This document shows positions 1-9,206 of a stretch of DNA of 17,837 nucleotides, piece by piece (the stretch's first letter is position 1; the number at the start of each line of letters is the position of its first letter). The notes under the pieces were generated by a model. That model was not told the origin of the DNA. It was given only the letters and a program-made list of their open reading frames with translations, and did no database searches. The translations under genes were made by a program, and so were the position numbers. This DNA is from Aureobasidium sp. EXF-3400 (taxonomy: Eukaryota; Ascomycota; Dothideomycetes; Dothideales; Saccotheciaceae), in contig SWBL01000595.1 in assembly GCA_024195585.1 (NCBI GenBank), forward strand, positions 1 to 17,837, given 5' to 3'.

Positions 1-7
1 GACGAGA

Positions 8-39
<32 letters not shown>

Positions 40-90
40 CGTATTGGAAGAACCTTAAGCTGGCGCCTTAGACCGCTCGGCCATCTCGCC
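1..90 (-). tRNA. tRNA-Leu (anticodon AAG) with an 11-nt intron; lacks only the discriminator base at the window edge
   Basis: Read on the minus strand, the sequence folds as a class II tRNA. The acceptor GGCGAGA pairs with TCTCGTC (one G-U pair), followed by a D-arm, an anticodon stem CCAGC/GCTGG, a long variable arm, and a T-arm GTGGG-TTCAAAT-CCCAC. The anticodon loop reads TT-AAG-G, so the anticodon AAG (plus-strand 54-56) decodes CTT leucine codons. An 11-nt insertion at 42-52, directly after the base 3' of the anticodon, sits at the canonical position of nuclear tRNA introns. Plus-strand position 1 is base 72 of the tRNA, so the discriminator base falls just outside the window. Confidence 0.95.
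42..52 (-). other. tRNA intron, 11 nt
   Basis: Removing these bases leaves a 7-nt anticodon loop (TTAAGGC) between perfectly paired CCAGC and GCTGG strands. The location, one base 3' of the anticodon, is the canonical position cut by the tRNA splicing endonuclease. Shifting the boundary by one base cannot be excluded from sequence alone. Confidence 0.85.
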
Positions 91-1484
91 TATTTGATGT
101 AGATGTGCTTGCCAAGAAACAATATCAATCTCAGCCAACAGCGGGGCAAGGAGTCGTGGGTAGGGCTCATCGCGGAGCGCTGGGGTGACCTCTCAGGTGT
201 TGCTTCGGGTCGAGGGTGGTGTGCAGGGCGATGCCAATCTGTCAGGGTGATGAAGCTCTGCGGCTGGCTCTGGCTGAGAAAAGAGAAGAGGGAGGAGAAC
301 CCGATGAAAGCAACAACAAGACGGAGGCGATATCTGAGCACGGTCCTCCAAGTTGGCTGGTGGTACAACCCTGATCATATACTCCATCGCGCCAGCGACA
401 GACAACAACCGTGTATTAACGGTGAAGTTGATGGTAGATCCAGTGTAAAGAGGAGTATATCACCAATATACTGCTTCTCAACTGTGTAGAAGCTATTTTG
501 AGCGCGACAAAGAGTTTTGCAGCTTGACGTTGATTAGTTTCGTGGACCTACCCGTCGAAGACAACATTCCGGTATTACGTCCACAAGATAATTCGATATG
601 ACAATGTTAGTCCAGTCAGAATCGGAGTAATCGTGTGTTTGCTATCCCAGTGTCTGTCGTCCAGGCGCGTTGTAAGAAGGCAGAATGGGATAGGAAGAGA
701 AGAGGCGTAAGATGAGCTCGAAGTTGCTGATTCGCATCTTGTCGGGACGACTTCCCTTCGCTGATCGAGACCATACCATTAAGACGCCGTATTTAAGACG
801 TTCCTGTCCGCTCTTCGAAGTGTCACTCTCATGAACTTCAAGGCACAAGATATCGAGTCCAGACTCCAATAAGGCAAGCTCGGTTGCGCTTGCCGACGGA
901 CTTGGCCCCGGCAGACTCCTGAGTTGCCGTTTTACTGACCCCTCTCAGACGGCGCTTCAACGCAGCCTGCTTCATTCTTCCGTCAATGACAACAGTGTCA
1001 GGAAGGACTCCGCCGCAATACCGTACGGCCGCAGCCGTTCGAAGTGGTGTAGGAAAAGATGCCTGAATGCTGAATCCTCCATGGCAGGCTGTGATGTTTA
1101 AGCGATCGAGGCTTAGCTTTCAAGTTGTCGGTGACGCCTAGCCGATCCGGATGCTTGAACAGTCCAAGCCTCAACGAAGTCGCGCTAGAAAACATATCGA
1201 AGGCTGGTCGACACCTAGTAGGGTAATATCGATGCGCATCATCTAATACACTGAATCCTTCTCGAACACAGCCGCGTCCATCAGATCTAGAAGATAGACG
1301 TCTGATAGGTTCAGCAAGTGTTACGAGAGTCATGTGGCCATCCACCACAGAATCCTTCGACCTGTCCAATCTAAGAGAGGGCGGGGTCTGTTATAACTAG
1401 CACCAACCTGTATATATTTGAGCATTTCCTCAACCTTGATGCATCAGGTCACAAACACATATCACCGATCGTCACTCAACCACC
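91..1484. other. 1.4-kb stretch without a clear gene; weak minus-strand coding signal at about 838-1082
   Basis: Open frames here are short and look compositionally random. The 103-489 plus-strand frame (128 codons) has no domain I recognise. The exception is about 838-1082 on the minus strand. A frame starting at the ATG at 1082-1080, in good context (GCC ATG G), reads as protein-like for 36 codons and then stops. A second frame remains open to a stop at 838-840. I could not join the two by a convincing intron, so this may be a gene relic or chance. The last 80 bases are the promoter and leader of the next gene. Confidence 0.5.
1411..1418 (+). promoter_or_regulatory. TATA-like element of the GRDP-like gene
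   Basis: TATATATT lies about 70 bp upstream of the ATG at 1485. It is followed by a CA-rich leader and a strong start context (CCACC ATG GG). Its position suits a core promoter, but no transcription start site can be read from the sequence. Confidence 0.4.
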
Positions 1485-3877
1485 ATGGGACGACTTTCAA
1501 GAGCCTTCTCAAGAGCTAAAGACGCCGGCAAGCAGAAAGAAGAAACATCAATCACCGTCGAGCATGTTGGCAAGAGCGAATCACCACCTCCTCCGACTTA
1601 CGAGCAGGCCAACCGACATGAAGACCATACCCAGTATGCTCCACAGATAGCTAGCGGCAGCCTGCAGCACAATCCAGACTTGCCCAGTCCTGCGGATTGT
1701 GTAGCACATCTCAAGTTGCTCGAATGTTTCTATCGTTTGAGACAGAACATTGCCAGTACCAACGGTCTCTTTGGCATATCGTGCGACATTATTGAAGACC
1801 TGGACAAAAGCGCAACGCAAAGCGACACTCACAAGGACAAAAACAACGAAGGCATCACTCTTCTCGCGGAAAAGAGATGGCAAGTCTACGTGTCACGGGC
1901 AGTCGAGCGTTTCTCAAGATGGAGATATAGCTTGGAGCCCAAGGCAGATTATTACACCCTTGCTCGAGCCATTTCTTCGAAAGGACAGGTACTGGCCGAC
2001 CGCGTGAATCCTGAGACGGCCAAGCCATTTTTGTTCGATGCTGAAAATCTACCTCCTATTGGTAAGTCGACAGCTCACCCTACCAGTGGATTGAGAATCT
2101 TGCTGACTATTGATCAGATGTATTGATGGTCTGGCACTCCTATACGCTAAATCCGAGAGCATACCTGGAAGACTGTGCACGCGAGGGTCGGATGCGCCTG
2201 TGGCACACGTCGTTTCCATTACAGGCGGTCGCCAGCCAGATCGATCCTTCAACCCATCAGTACGAGGTGGAAAAGCACACGATGGCTAGCTTCACAGAGC
2301 AGACTGGACTCGGCTGGGACAACCTTGACGGCTTGTACAGCGCCAATGTAGATTGTCACGTCTGCGGTTCACGAAACACGGCACCTTGGACTACTTACGG
2401 AGAGGTGTCTCAAGCTGGACATACATCTTCGAAGGGTGCCTCTTTACTTGAAGACGTTCAGGCTCTACTCAGTACTTGCCAGGGATACGCCGACAAAGGA
2501 TTCACCTTGACTTGTCAGGAATGTAAGTCCGAGATCAACCATGACTATCTCTGTGTAGGAAAGCTCCGCAAAGACCTGGTGAATCTGATCGAACGAGATG
2601 CAGTATTGCCAGGAAACATCCTGAGCAAGAATGGGCTACCATCCAGCATTGGAAAAATCTCGGACGTCGCTGGCTGGTCGTTTCCCTTGTTCCCGAGCAA
2701 GCTGATGAAGATGGGACTGGGAAAACGAATCCTCGACCTCAAAGGCACCGACATGCATATGTCCAGTGTCCGCGAAGTTATCGAGGAATATCTCTCTATA
2801 ACGGAACTGGTCAAGCAAGCTAGGCACTACAAAAACAGCAATGAGATCTACCCAGACGAGGCCTTAGCTCTTCGCCGGATGATGTCGAGATATTGGGAGA
2901 ACTCATCTGTCTTTGCTGTCGATCTTGCCGGTGCTGTAACACGTCAAGGCTCTTTCGTTCAAAAGATGCATGACATAAACTGGCTAGATTCACCTGGTCT
3001 TTCGAACACCATTCCTCGCCTCATACGCAAGTATTCGCGCTTCATTACAATCGTTTCCAAATACAGCGTGTTCGCCGTACCTACACTCGATGTCGACCTG
3101 GCCTGGCACACTCATCAGCTCAATCCATCCAGATATCTCCAGTACACCGTCGCTCAAAGCAAAACCTTCATCGACCACGACGACAAGGTGATAGAAGCCA
3201 AACTCACAGATGCCTTTGCCAAAACCAGCAACATATACCAGAAGTTGTACAAAGAGCCGTACTCAGAGTGTACATGCTGGTACTGCGAAGCAGTGCGTGA
3301 GTCTCACACGTCAACTGCATCCCGCCTATTCCGCAGCGGCTCTGCCACCGCGGCTGACAAGCTTCACTCCGTGCCTTCTGATCCCAAGAAGTCTGCTCAC
3401 ATCTCTACTCACAATGCCGTGCGACCAACCGGCGACGAGGTATACGACGGCCTCGTCGCGAAGCGTCTTGCCGAGCTCGAAAAAGCATACGAGAAGGCCT
3501 GTGAGCGTGCTGACAAGAAGGGCAACCCCCGCCCAAAAAAGGACGACTACTACTATTCTGATGCGTATGGTCATCCCGTGTACATTCCGATGTATGCTCC
3601 ATACTACGGAGCCATGCCGTATACCCCAATGGTCTATCCTGTCAATCCCGGGTGTATGGCGGTAACTGCAGGTGCTGTAGGCAACTGCTGCGCAGGAACT
3701 TGCGCTGCCGGTGCTGCTGCTGGGTCATGCGGCGGTGGAGTTGCTGGAGCTGTTGGAGGCGCTGCTTGCGCCGGAGTAGCCGGTGTGTGCGCAGCGGGAA
3801 TTGTTGGTTGCGGAGGCGGCGGTGGCGGCTGCGGAGGAGGAGGTGGTGGTTGTGGTGGAGGAGGTGGTGGATGTTAA
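1485..3877 (+). CDS. DUF1399 / GRDP-like glycine-rich-domain protein with Gly/Cys-rich tail, 2 exons, 778 aa
   Basis: CDS is join(1485..2061, 2118..3877), 778 residues. The 56-nt GT-AG intron (phase 1, branch CTGAC) splits an Asp codon, and splicing restores the motif V-W-H-S-Y-x-L-N-P-R-A-Y at about 197-207. A second copy, A-W-H-T-H-Q-L-N-P-S-R-Y, begins near residue 521. Paired W-H-x-x-x-L-N-P-x-x-Y motifs are the hallmark of the DUF1399/glycine-rich-domain-protein family. That family is best known from plant GRDPs in stress and development, and its biochemical function is unsettled. The N-terminus is basic and has a PPxY motif (PPTY, 36-39). CxxC pairs occur in the middle (CHVC, CQEC, CWYC). 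Residues about 668-705 are rich in Tyr and Pro. Residues 707-778 are Gly/Ala/Cys-rich and end in Cys-Gly6 repeats. There is no signal peptide or clear membrane segment. The family call is good; the role in the cell is unknown. Confidence 0.88.
2062..2117 (+). other. spliceosomal intron of the GRDP-like gene
   Basis: The 56-nt intron starts GTAAGT, ends TCAG and has a CTGAC branch site near 2103-2107. Removing it fuses two frames so that the family motif around W198-H199 is continuous. That continuity is the main reason for preferring this model. Confidence 0.92.
3809..3874 (+). repeat. Cys-Gly6 heptad repeat coding region (21-nt period)
   Basis: Three consecutive 21-nt units each encode Cys followed by six Gly. 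A final Cys codon precedes the stop, placing cysteines at residues 757, 764, 771 and 778. The glycine codons differ between units (GGA, GGC and GGT mixed), so this is not a perfect DNA repeat even though the protein repeat is exact. Confidence 0.9.
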
Positions 3878-4576
3878 GACGGTCAATTTTCTATGTAATG
3901 CCTTTGATGATTGTGACTTGGGATGTGTTTTAGCAATACATGATTGTTTCTACTCAGTTTAGGGATGTGGTTGTGCTCATGGTCCTCGATAGCTAATTGG
4001 CTGTGACGGGTGACGAAGATAGGGTGAAGGCGTCCTCTGATAGTTGCTCGATCCCTGTGAGGGCGCGGACCAGTATCTCGGGGTCCTCGCGAGCAAAGCC
4101 GTCGAACAGATGAGGTATGACATGCTCGATTATCTCAGGTATAGGCTATGTGACTGGATCTTGCTCGGTGCATTGTATGTTTCGTAATGAAAGTACCATG
4201 AAGGAGGTGAAGAAGGCATGATGGGTTGAGGCGAAGGGGCGATAACGAGATCCGTACAAGTAAACAAGGCAGCAGCGCGGGTGTGGCAGATGGAAACAAT
4301 GTTGCAAAGCGAAGCCTGAGGGAAAGTGCAGTTGTTTGGCTTAGCAGAAACGAATTGGCAGAGCTTTGAGTTATCGTGTAACGGGAAAGATAGGAACAGA
4401 TGAGGAGAAGGCGCGATGAGAAGGCCAGCTAGAAAGAGGTTGGGTAGCACGTATTGCGTATGGATGAGGAAATACAAGATCTACATACTTGCTCGTACAG
4501 TTGGTTCATGAATTCGTGAATAGGACGTAGGCACTCATGCCAATGCAACGCACCAGAAAACAAGTGAGCCGTACCG
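3878..4576. other. convergent intergenic region between GRDP-like and membrane-protein genes
   Basis: This holds the 3' regions of the two convergent genes and, between them, a probable short coding exon at 3993-4145 on the minus strand (separate entry). The interval of roughly 4150-4480 is strongly pyrimidine-rich on the minus strand, as fungal promoters, leaders or long introns often are. I see no repeat or RNA gene in it. Confidence 0.55.
3993..4145 (-). CDS. probable 3'-terminal coding exon of an unrecognised small minus-strand gene
   Basis: A minus-strand frame from 4145 down to the TAG at 3995-3993 encodes about 50 residues beginning PIPEIIEHVIPHLFDGF and ending SSSPVTAN. Its codons are typical of the coding genes here (C or G in the third position, purine often first). 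The mirror frame on the plus strand is also open but lacks this pattern. An acceptor (ACATAG) lies immediately upstream, with another AG at 4134. The 5' part is unresolved. One model is an ATG-only first exon at 4199-4197 joined over a 51-nt intron (51-aa product). The other uses a phase-0 donor GTATGT near 4490 with a 345-nt intron, long for this genome. I recognise no family. It could also be chance or an alternative 3' exon of the membrane-protein gene. Confidence 0.42.
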   Translation of the reverse strand, partial: PIPEIIEHVIPHLFDGFAREDPEILVRALTGIEQLSEDAFTLSSSPVTAN

Positions 4577-6015
4577 TTAATAATGCCGTTGGAAATACGA
4601 GTCATCCTTTTTCTTCTCCGACCTTGGTTTGGGCCCCTTAGACTCACTGCGACGAGGAGGAGGATGTGCTGGACTCAGGACCCAGACGCCAGCTTTCTTA
4701 AGCACCGACTCTGTGACCTTCAGGGGCCATACGAAAACATACCAGACAAATTCCAGAGGTACAGCTAGTGTCTTTGCCAAAGTAGACAGGATTGTAGCAA
4801 CGATGCCAGGTTTACTCGATGATTGAGCGGCGACAGCGGCCAAGCTCAGTGCATCTTGCAGACGATTCTCCAGGAATTGCAGCCTCTGCTCGGTGAGTAG
4901 AGTCAGAGTAGTGGCTCGCTTCTCGTATCTTCTCACAGCACGCTCCAAAGCATCCAAACGAGGTTCATAGCGCTTCCTGATGTCACTGGAGAGGGCAGTG
5001 ACTTCATCCTTTTGAACGATCGACACGCCTGGGGACGATAGTTGATCACCGAACTTGTCTTCCAAGATGACTAAGCGAGATGCAAGCTCTGTGATGGCCT
5101 TGTCCTTCTTGCTCAAACCTGAGGAGTCATTGTTGCCACGAACGATACGCTGCAGATGAATGGTCCGATGGGTGAACAAGCGGATTAATTGCCTGATTGG
5201 GCGGATTTCGGCAGCAAGCAGGAAAATAGTCAGGTTATAATCCGAGACCAAGCCTTCTGATGGACGCGAGAGCTGACCGCGGATAACGTGTAGCAGGTAG
5301 GCGGCACAGGCAGGGAAAAGGAATGTAGAGATCAGAGCAAGCAGCTCGTGTTGACGGAGATTGGCAGCCGCATCTTCCTGCTCTTGAGTTGTTTGCGGTT
5401 TCTCGGTGGGTTCGCGTTGTGGGTCGTCTTCGTCCAAGTCCTGTGATACAGCCGGAGAACTGCTCAGTTCGTCCAGGGTAAACTGAGCCTGAGCCGAGCG
5501 GTACCAATCCCTGAGTTCGTCAGTGTATGCAGGGATATGACCAAGTACAAGGGCTCGTACCAGGGTAATCTGACACTCCAATTGAGGAACAAAGCAGCTA
5601 AGCCGAGGAGGATGATGTCAGTGACGAAAGCACTTCCATTGGTGAAAAATAGACCGGCAAGAGCGGGGAGGAAAGCAAAAGCTAAGGGAGAGCTGTGCCA
5701 GTGCGATAGGTCTTCGGGAGCAGTCGAGTCATCATGATCGAGGCCTAAGGATGGACGGATGAAGTCACCAGCCGAGTGTCGCGTGTCATCCAAGCTTGAG
5801 AACGAGAGCAGCGAAGAACGACGGCGAGAGAAAGATGGCTCAATCGAGGGGGAAGCTCCGTCAGCGGCAGTCGGGAATGTCTTTGTCGACGAGCGACTAC
5901 GCAGGTTCAAGGAAGGAGGCAGAGGTAGTGCTGACGACGATGCACCGGCGACAGGTGTTTGCGAAGCTTCGTCAGGCGAGGGAGGAGCCGACGTCTTGAA
6001 GGATGGTTTAGTCAT
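4577..6015 (-). CDS. uncharacterised fungal membrane protein with coiled coil, 2 exons, 462 aa
   Basis: CDS is complement(join(4577..5510, 5561..6015)), 462 residues. The 50-nt GT-AG intron falls inside a conserved-looking Trp codon, and splicing yields LNWSVRLPW followed by DWYRSAQAQF. Residues 1-100 are Ser/Pro-rich and probably disordered. Hydrophobic segments lie at about 110-126, 129-146, 207-227, 243-256 (short) and 386-413. A charged heptad-like region at about 286-376 looks like a coiled coil. The C-terminus is basic (residues 438-452), and there is no cleavable signal peptide. I take it as a multi-pass or hairpin-type internal membrane protein; I recognise no enzyme motif and give no function. 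The start at 6015 is the first ATG of the open frame. A GTGAGT sequence near 4650 could act as an alternative donor close to the 3' end. Confidence 0.82.
5511..5560 (-). other. spliceosomal intron of the membrane-protein gene
   Basis: The 50-nt intron reads GTACGAG...CTCAG on the minus strand, with CACTGAC as a likely branch site. Its removal joins the two overlapping frames into one continuous protein. Neither frame alone makes a sensible full-length product. Confidence 0.85.
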
Positions 6016-6761
6016 TGTGCCAGTGGTCGAGGACTGGAGGGAAGGAGTGAAAGTTCATGACATGGTATTCAAGAGACTTGCAATCGTCACAGCGTTACAA
6101 GTGGCAGCTACGTTGCGTGTCCCTTCCTCGTCACAGCTCTTGGTTGCCGTTTTGGCTTTGATCCATCCCTTCGGGTCGCATCTGCAGGCACGCCGGGACG
6201 ATCACCTTCAATGCGGGGATCATCTTCCGCCATGTTTCCTCCCTTGGCCTGGGTCGCCGAACTGCTTCTCTCGTATTATCATGTCGTACGCAGGTCTCGT
6301 TCTCGTTTGCAAAGGCAATTGTTTTTATTCGCAAGCTGTGACAATTCAGAGTTGTGTGGTGGGCTAGCCTGCTGTCCACCGAGGAAGTTCCCTGCACATA
6401 TCCCTGAACCTCGCAGCCCTACCACAACGATATCGACGCCACGATCCACTCCAGAGCCCTGACTCTCTCCAACACCCTTCTCGAAGCACCATATCTTCGT
6501 TCCGCCTCGATCAATACAAAGTTATTCCCTTTGAGCCTCTGCCGTTTCCATCTCTTACCCATGTGCTGCAAAACGTCTACTAGTTTCGTCCGATGAGTGA
6601 CGCCTCGCCCGTTTTCTCCCTCTCAACTGCCGTATGAATAAATACCACCATCGGTACCCAGATCTCGACACTTCAAACCACCACACGACTCACCTTTTCT
6701 TTATTTCCTTTGATAGATCCCATATGCAACAATGATGGGTCTCTGTTTTTGACTTTACACC
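6016..6761. promoter_or_regulatory. divergent upstream region shared by the membrane-protein gene and the GH16 gene
   Basis: 746 bp separate the two start codons. The right half is CT-rich and becomes CA-rich near 6670-6700, which is typical of a fungal leader. A TATA-like GAATAAATA is at about 6636-6644. Open frames that enter from the left are antisense shadows of the membrane-protein gene. I see no further gene. Confidence 0.6.
6724..6752 (+). promoter_or_regulatory. two overlapping upstream ORFs just before the GH16 start
   Basis: ATG CAA CAA TGA occupies 6724-6735. Its stop overlaps a second ATG (ATGA at 6732-6735) that opens a six-codon frame ending with TGA at 6750-6752. This leaves only nine bases before the main ATG at 6762. 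If transcription starts upstream of 6724, both would be met by scanning ribosomes and could lower translation of the GH16 protein. The transcription start is not known. Confidence 0.45.
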
Positions 6762-8052
6762 ATGCCTCCACCCAGGAACTTATTCTACCTTTTCTTCTTG
6801 ACCACTATCGCTGCTATCCTTGCAGCGGCAACTTCTTCTAATGGAACCTTCGATGGCTGCAACTACCAAGTTGAGGGCGCGGGTGCCTTCAGCTCTCATT
6901 TCGCTTACGATTTTACTACTATGGACACGCTCCCGGATGAATTGATTGCTAGTACCTATCAAGTCGGGCCTGGACCTTACGCTCCATATGCGCATATCTT
7001 CAACCCCAGCAATATAGTCCTCAGATCTGGCCAGCCCATGCAGATGATTGTCCCTGGTGGTCAGACAACAGATCCCCTGGAAACCTGTCAGCTAGTTACG
7101 AGCTACGACGATGTGCTATATGCCAGTGTACGGACTATTGCGCAGGCCAGCCCCGTCAACGGTACAGTTCACGGTATGTTGCTAAATTCGATCTTTGAGA
7201 GGTTCAAGCTACTAATCACGAAGTCCAGGGTTCTTCATGTACATGAACGATACCCAAGAAACCGACATTGAGATCCGCACAGGAGACCCAAACCACATTC
7301 ACTTCACCAACCAGCAAACACATCCAGGCAATGGCGAAACAACATATGCTGCACCTGCACCTGCCACAATGACCTCTGCATTCCACGAGTATCGCTACGA
7401 CTGGCTTCCCACAGGGACAAACTTCTACATCGACGGCGTGTTGGTCATGTCGATGAACAGAAACGTCCCCAGCGCAGCAGGCTGGCTAATGTGGAACTCG
7501 TGGTCAAATGGATGGGCCTGGACTTTTGGTCCTCCAGCTCAAGACAACATCCTTCAAATTCGATCAGTGGAAGCCTACTTCAATCGCACAAGCGTTGATA
7601 CTTCCAGTTGTACAGCAAGTTCTGGCAGCAGTGCAGCGACTGGAGTAGTAGTCACCAGCGCTGGTGCTCGTATCACGACAAATGCAGCAGCTATTGGCAA
7701 TCCTCCGTCTTCTACTTCGTCTCCAACAACTACTCCGTCTTCAACAACTACTTCGCCTACAACGACTACTTCGTCTTCAACTACCGGGACTGAAGACCCT
7801 TCACAAACCGATGATGGTACGTCCAACCTCGCAACCCAAACGTGCCTCTCAGCTCGCCTTCCGACAGAAGATACTGAGCCGTTCGAGTTTACTATCATTG
7901 ATGACACCCATACCAACGATACTTTGCAGGCTATGATTACTACTGGGATTGCATCTGATTCAATAGAGACCATTGCGTACACGGGACCTCTGGTCCAGCA
8001 GCTGCTTCGACTATACAAAAATGCGCGACTGGTTGTGGTAGACAGCATCTGA
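6762..8052 (+). CDS. secreted GH16-family glycoside hydrolase (beta-glucanase-like), 411 aa
   Basis: CDS is join(6762..7173, 7229..8052). The 55-nt intron (phase 1, GTATGT...CCAG, branch CTACTAAT) restores VHGFFMYMNDTQETDIEI. Residues 1 to about 23 form a hydrophobic signal peptide. The catalytic ExDxE motif of GH16 is E148-T-D150-I-E152, where the first Glu is the nucleophile and the last the acid/base in this family. Aromatic strands around WLMWNSWSNGWAWTFGP support the concanavalin-like jelly roll. The domain is followed by a Ser/Thr-rich linker (about 300-337), probably O-glycosylated, and a C-terminal region of about 75 residues that I do not recognise. I see no clear GPI-anchor signal or transmembrane tail. 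The likely substrate is a beta-glucan of the cell wall or environment; the exact subfamily is not resolved. An optional 51-nt in-frame intron at 7817-7867 would remove 17 residues after the linker. Confidence 0.87.
7174..7228 (+). other. spliceosomal intron of the GH16 gene
   Basis: The 55-nt intron starts GTATGT, has the near-consensus branch sequence CTACTAATC and ends CCAG. Splicing places the GH16 catalytic motif directly downstream in frame. Confidence 0.93.
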
Positions 8053-8318
8053 TAGAGATTCGATATACAATCCATCATGGCAGGCTGGACCTCGCCTTAC
8101 TTCAATCACCTGTACAAATTCACTCCATAGACTTCTGAGACAGCGCTTCACACACATCTGAAAGAAGAAAAGATTATGACCGAATTTGAATTTGCAAACT
8201 CCCCGAAAAATGCCTGTGCTTGCTTTGTAATAGTAAAAGCCCCCGATCGTTGGTCCCCGTTAGAATACAGAAAATGTCAAAAGTCATTGGTCTAGTCTAG
8301 AGACCAGAAACATGTTGT

Positions 8319-9206
8319 CTATGAGTCTACCTCCATCTTCTCTGCGGCCTGGCCAGCATCGTTGTCGCTAAGCTCGTGCACTGTGACGTATTTGCTGATG
8401 TCCTGGCGAGTAATGATCTTCTCGTTGAGAACGGCGGTGGTGCCTCTCTGGAACTTGTAATTCCTCATCTTTTGCTCGCGCTTGTTGGGGGTGATGTAGT
8501 TTCTCAGCAGCGTCGTCTTCTCGGCGGTAATGACACAGACGTCGACGTTGGAACCCGAACCCAAATCGTTCCAGATACCGGCTTGGATGGCGTCGGCACA
8601 GAGCTTGATGGCGTCGTCCTTGTTGAGACCTGACTTCCACTGGGTTTCGAAGACGGACATGGCGGCCAGCGAACCTGAGCCCATAGTGACATAGGGAAGC
8701 TTGTCGGTGCTGCCGTGAGCGTGGACGGTGAAGAGGTGGCTGCCTGTGGGATCGCAACCAGCTACAACTAGGTAGGCGCCGATGTGACCTTGGTAGCGGA
8801 ACAGATGTTGCTTGAGCATGGTCATGACGGTGGCGACGCGAGGCTTGCGTCCAGTGGATAGAGCGTGCAACTCGATGTTGGAGGAGATGAGAGCGGTGGT
8901 GAACTCGGTGTCGGCAGCGGTACCAGCGCCGGCGCACCAGATCTGGGGGGCAATGTAGTGCAACTTCTCGCAGTTCTGTTCATTGCAGAGTCAGTATTGA
9001 GAAATTTGTTTGGATGAGCAAGGGGCTCTGACCTTGTCGGCGACAATAGGGCCACTGGTTGCTCTTGTGTCTGCGGCGATGACGACGCCGCCATCGTAGA
9101 GACAGCCGACAATGGTGGTTCCGGTGCTGGTGGCCTTGGGCAGCGGCACACCTTGTGCGTGCAAAGCAAGGTTGCGGTTGTGCAGTGAGAAGTCGAATCC
9201 AGGCAT
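8319..9206 (-). CDS. pup1: 20S proteasome subunit beta-2 (trypsin-like), 276 aa
   Basis: CDS is complement(join(8319..8975, 9033..9206)). It encodes the beta-2 catalytic subunit of the 20S core particle, which cleaves after basic residues. A 29-residue propeptide ends at Gly29, and autocatalytic processing would expose Thr30 (TTIVG) as the nucleophilic Thr1. Asp46 and Lys62 correspond to Asp17 and Lys33 of the mature enzyme. Gly74 matches Gly45 of the beta-2 S1 pocket. The Lys62 region is reached only after removing the 57-nt phase-0 intron (ADK joined to NCEKLHYI), which confirms the splice. The length fits yeast Pup1 and human PSMB7. The C-terminal extension, ending in an acidic tail, matches the arm that beta-2 wraps around beta-3. 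The gene shares a 270-bp divergent promoter with cwc2. I found no exact Rpn4-type GGTGGCAAA box there. Confidence 0.97.
8976..9032 (-). other. spliceosomal intron of pup1
   Basis: The 57-nt phase-0 intron starts GTCAGAG on the minus strand, has TACTGAC as branch site and ends AACAG. The donor is non-preferred (GTCAGA) but is fixed by protein continuity around the catalytic Lys. Confidence 0.93.

Noticed and set aside
103..489. 128-codon plus-strand frame next to the tRNA
   Set aside because: It has no recognisable motif, irregular composition and no leader; probably chance.
5759..6367. 202-codon plus-strand open frame over the start of the membrane-protein gene
   Set aside because: Most of it is the mirror of the Ser/Pro-rich N-terminus of that gene. 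Its composition is not protein-like and it has no leader.
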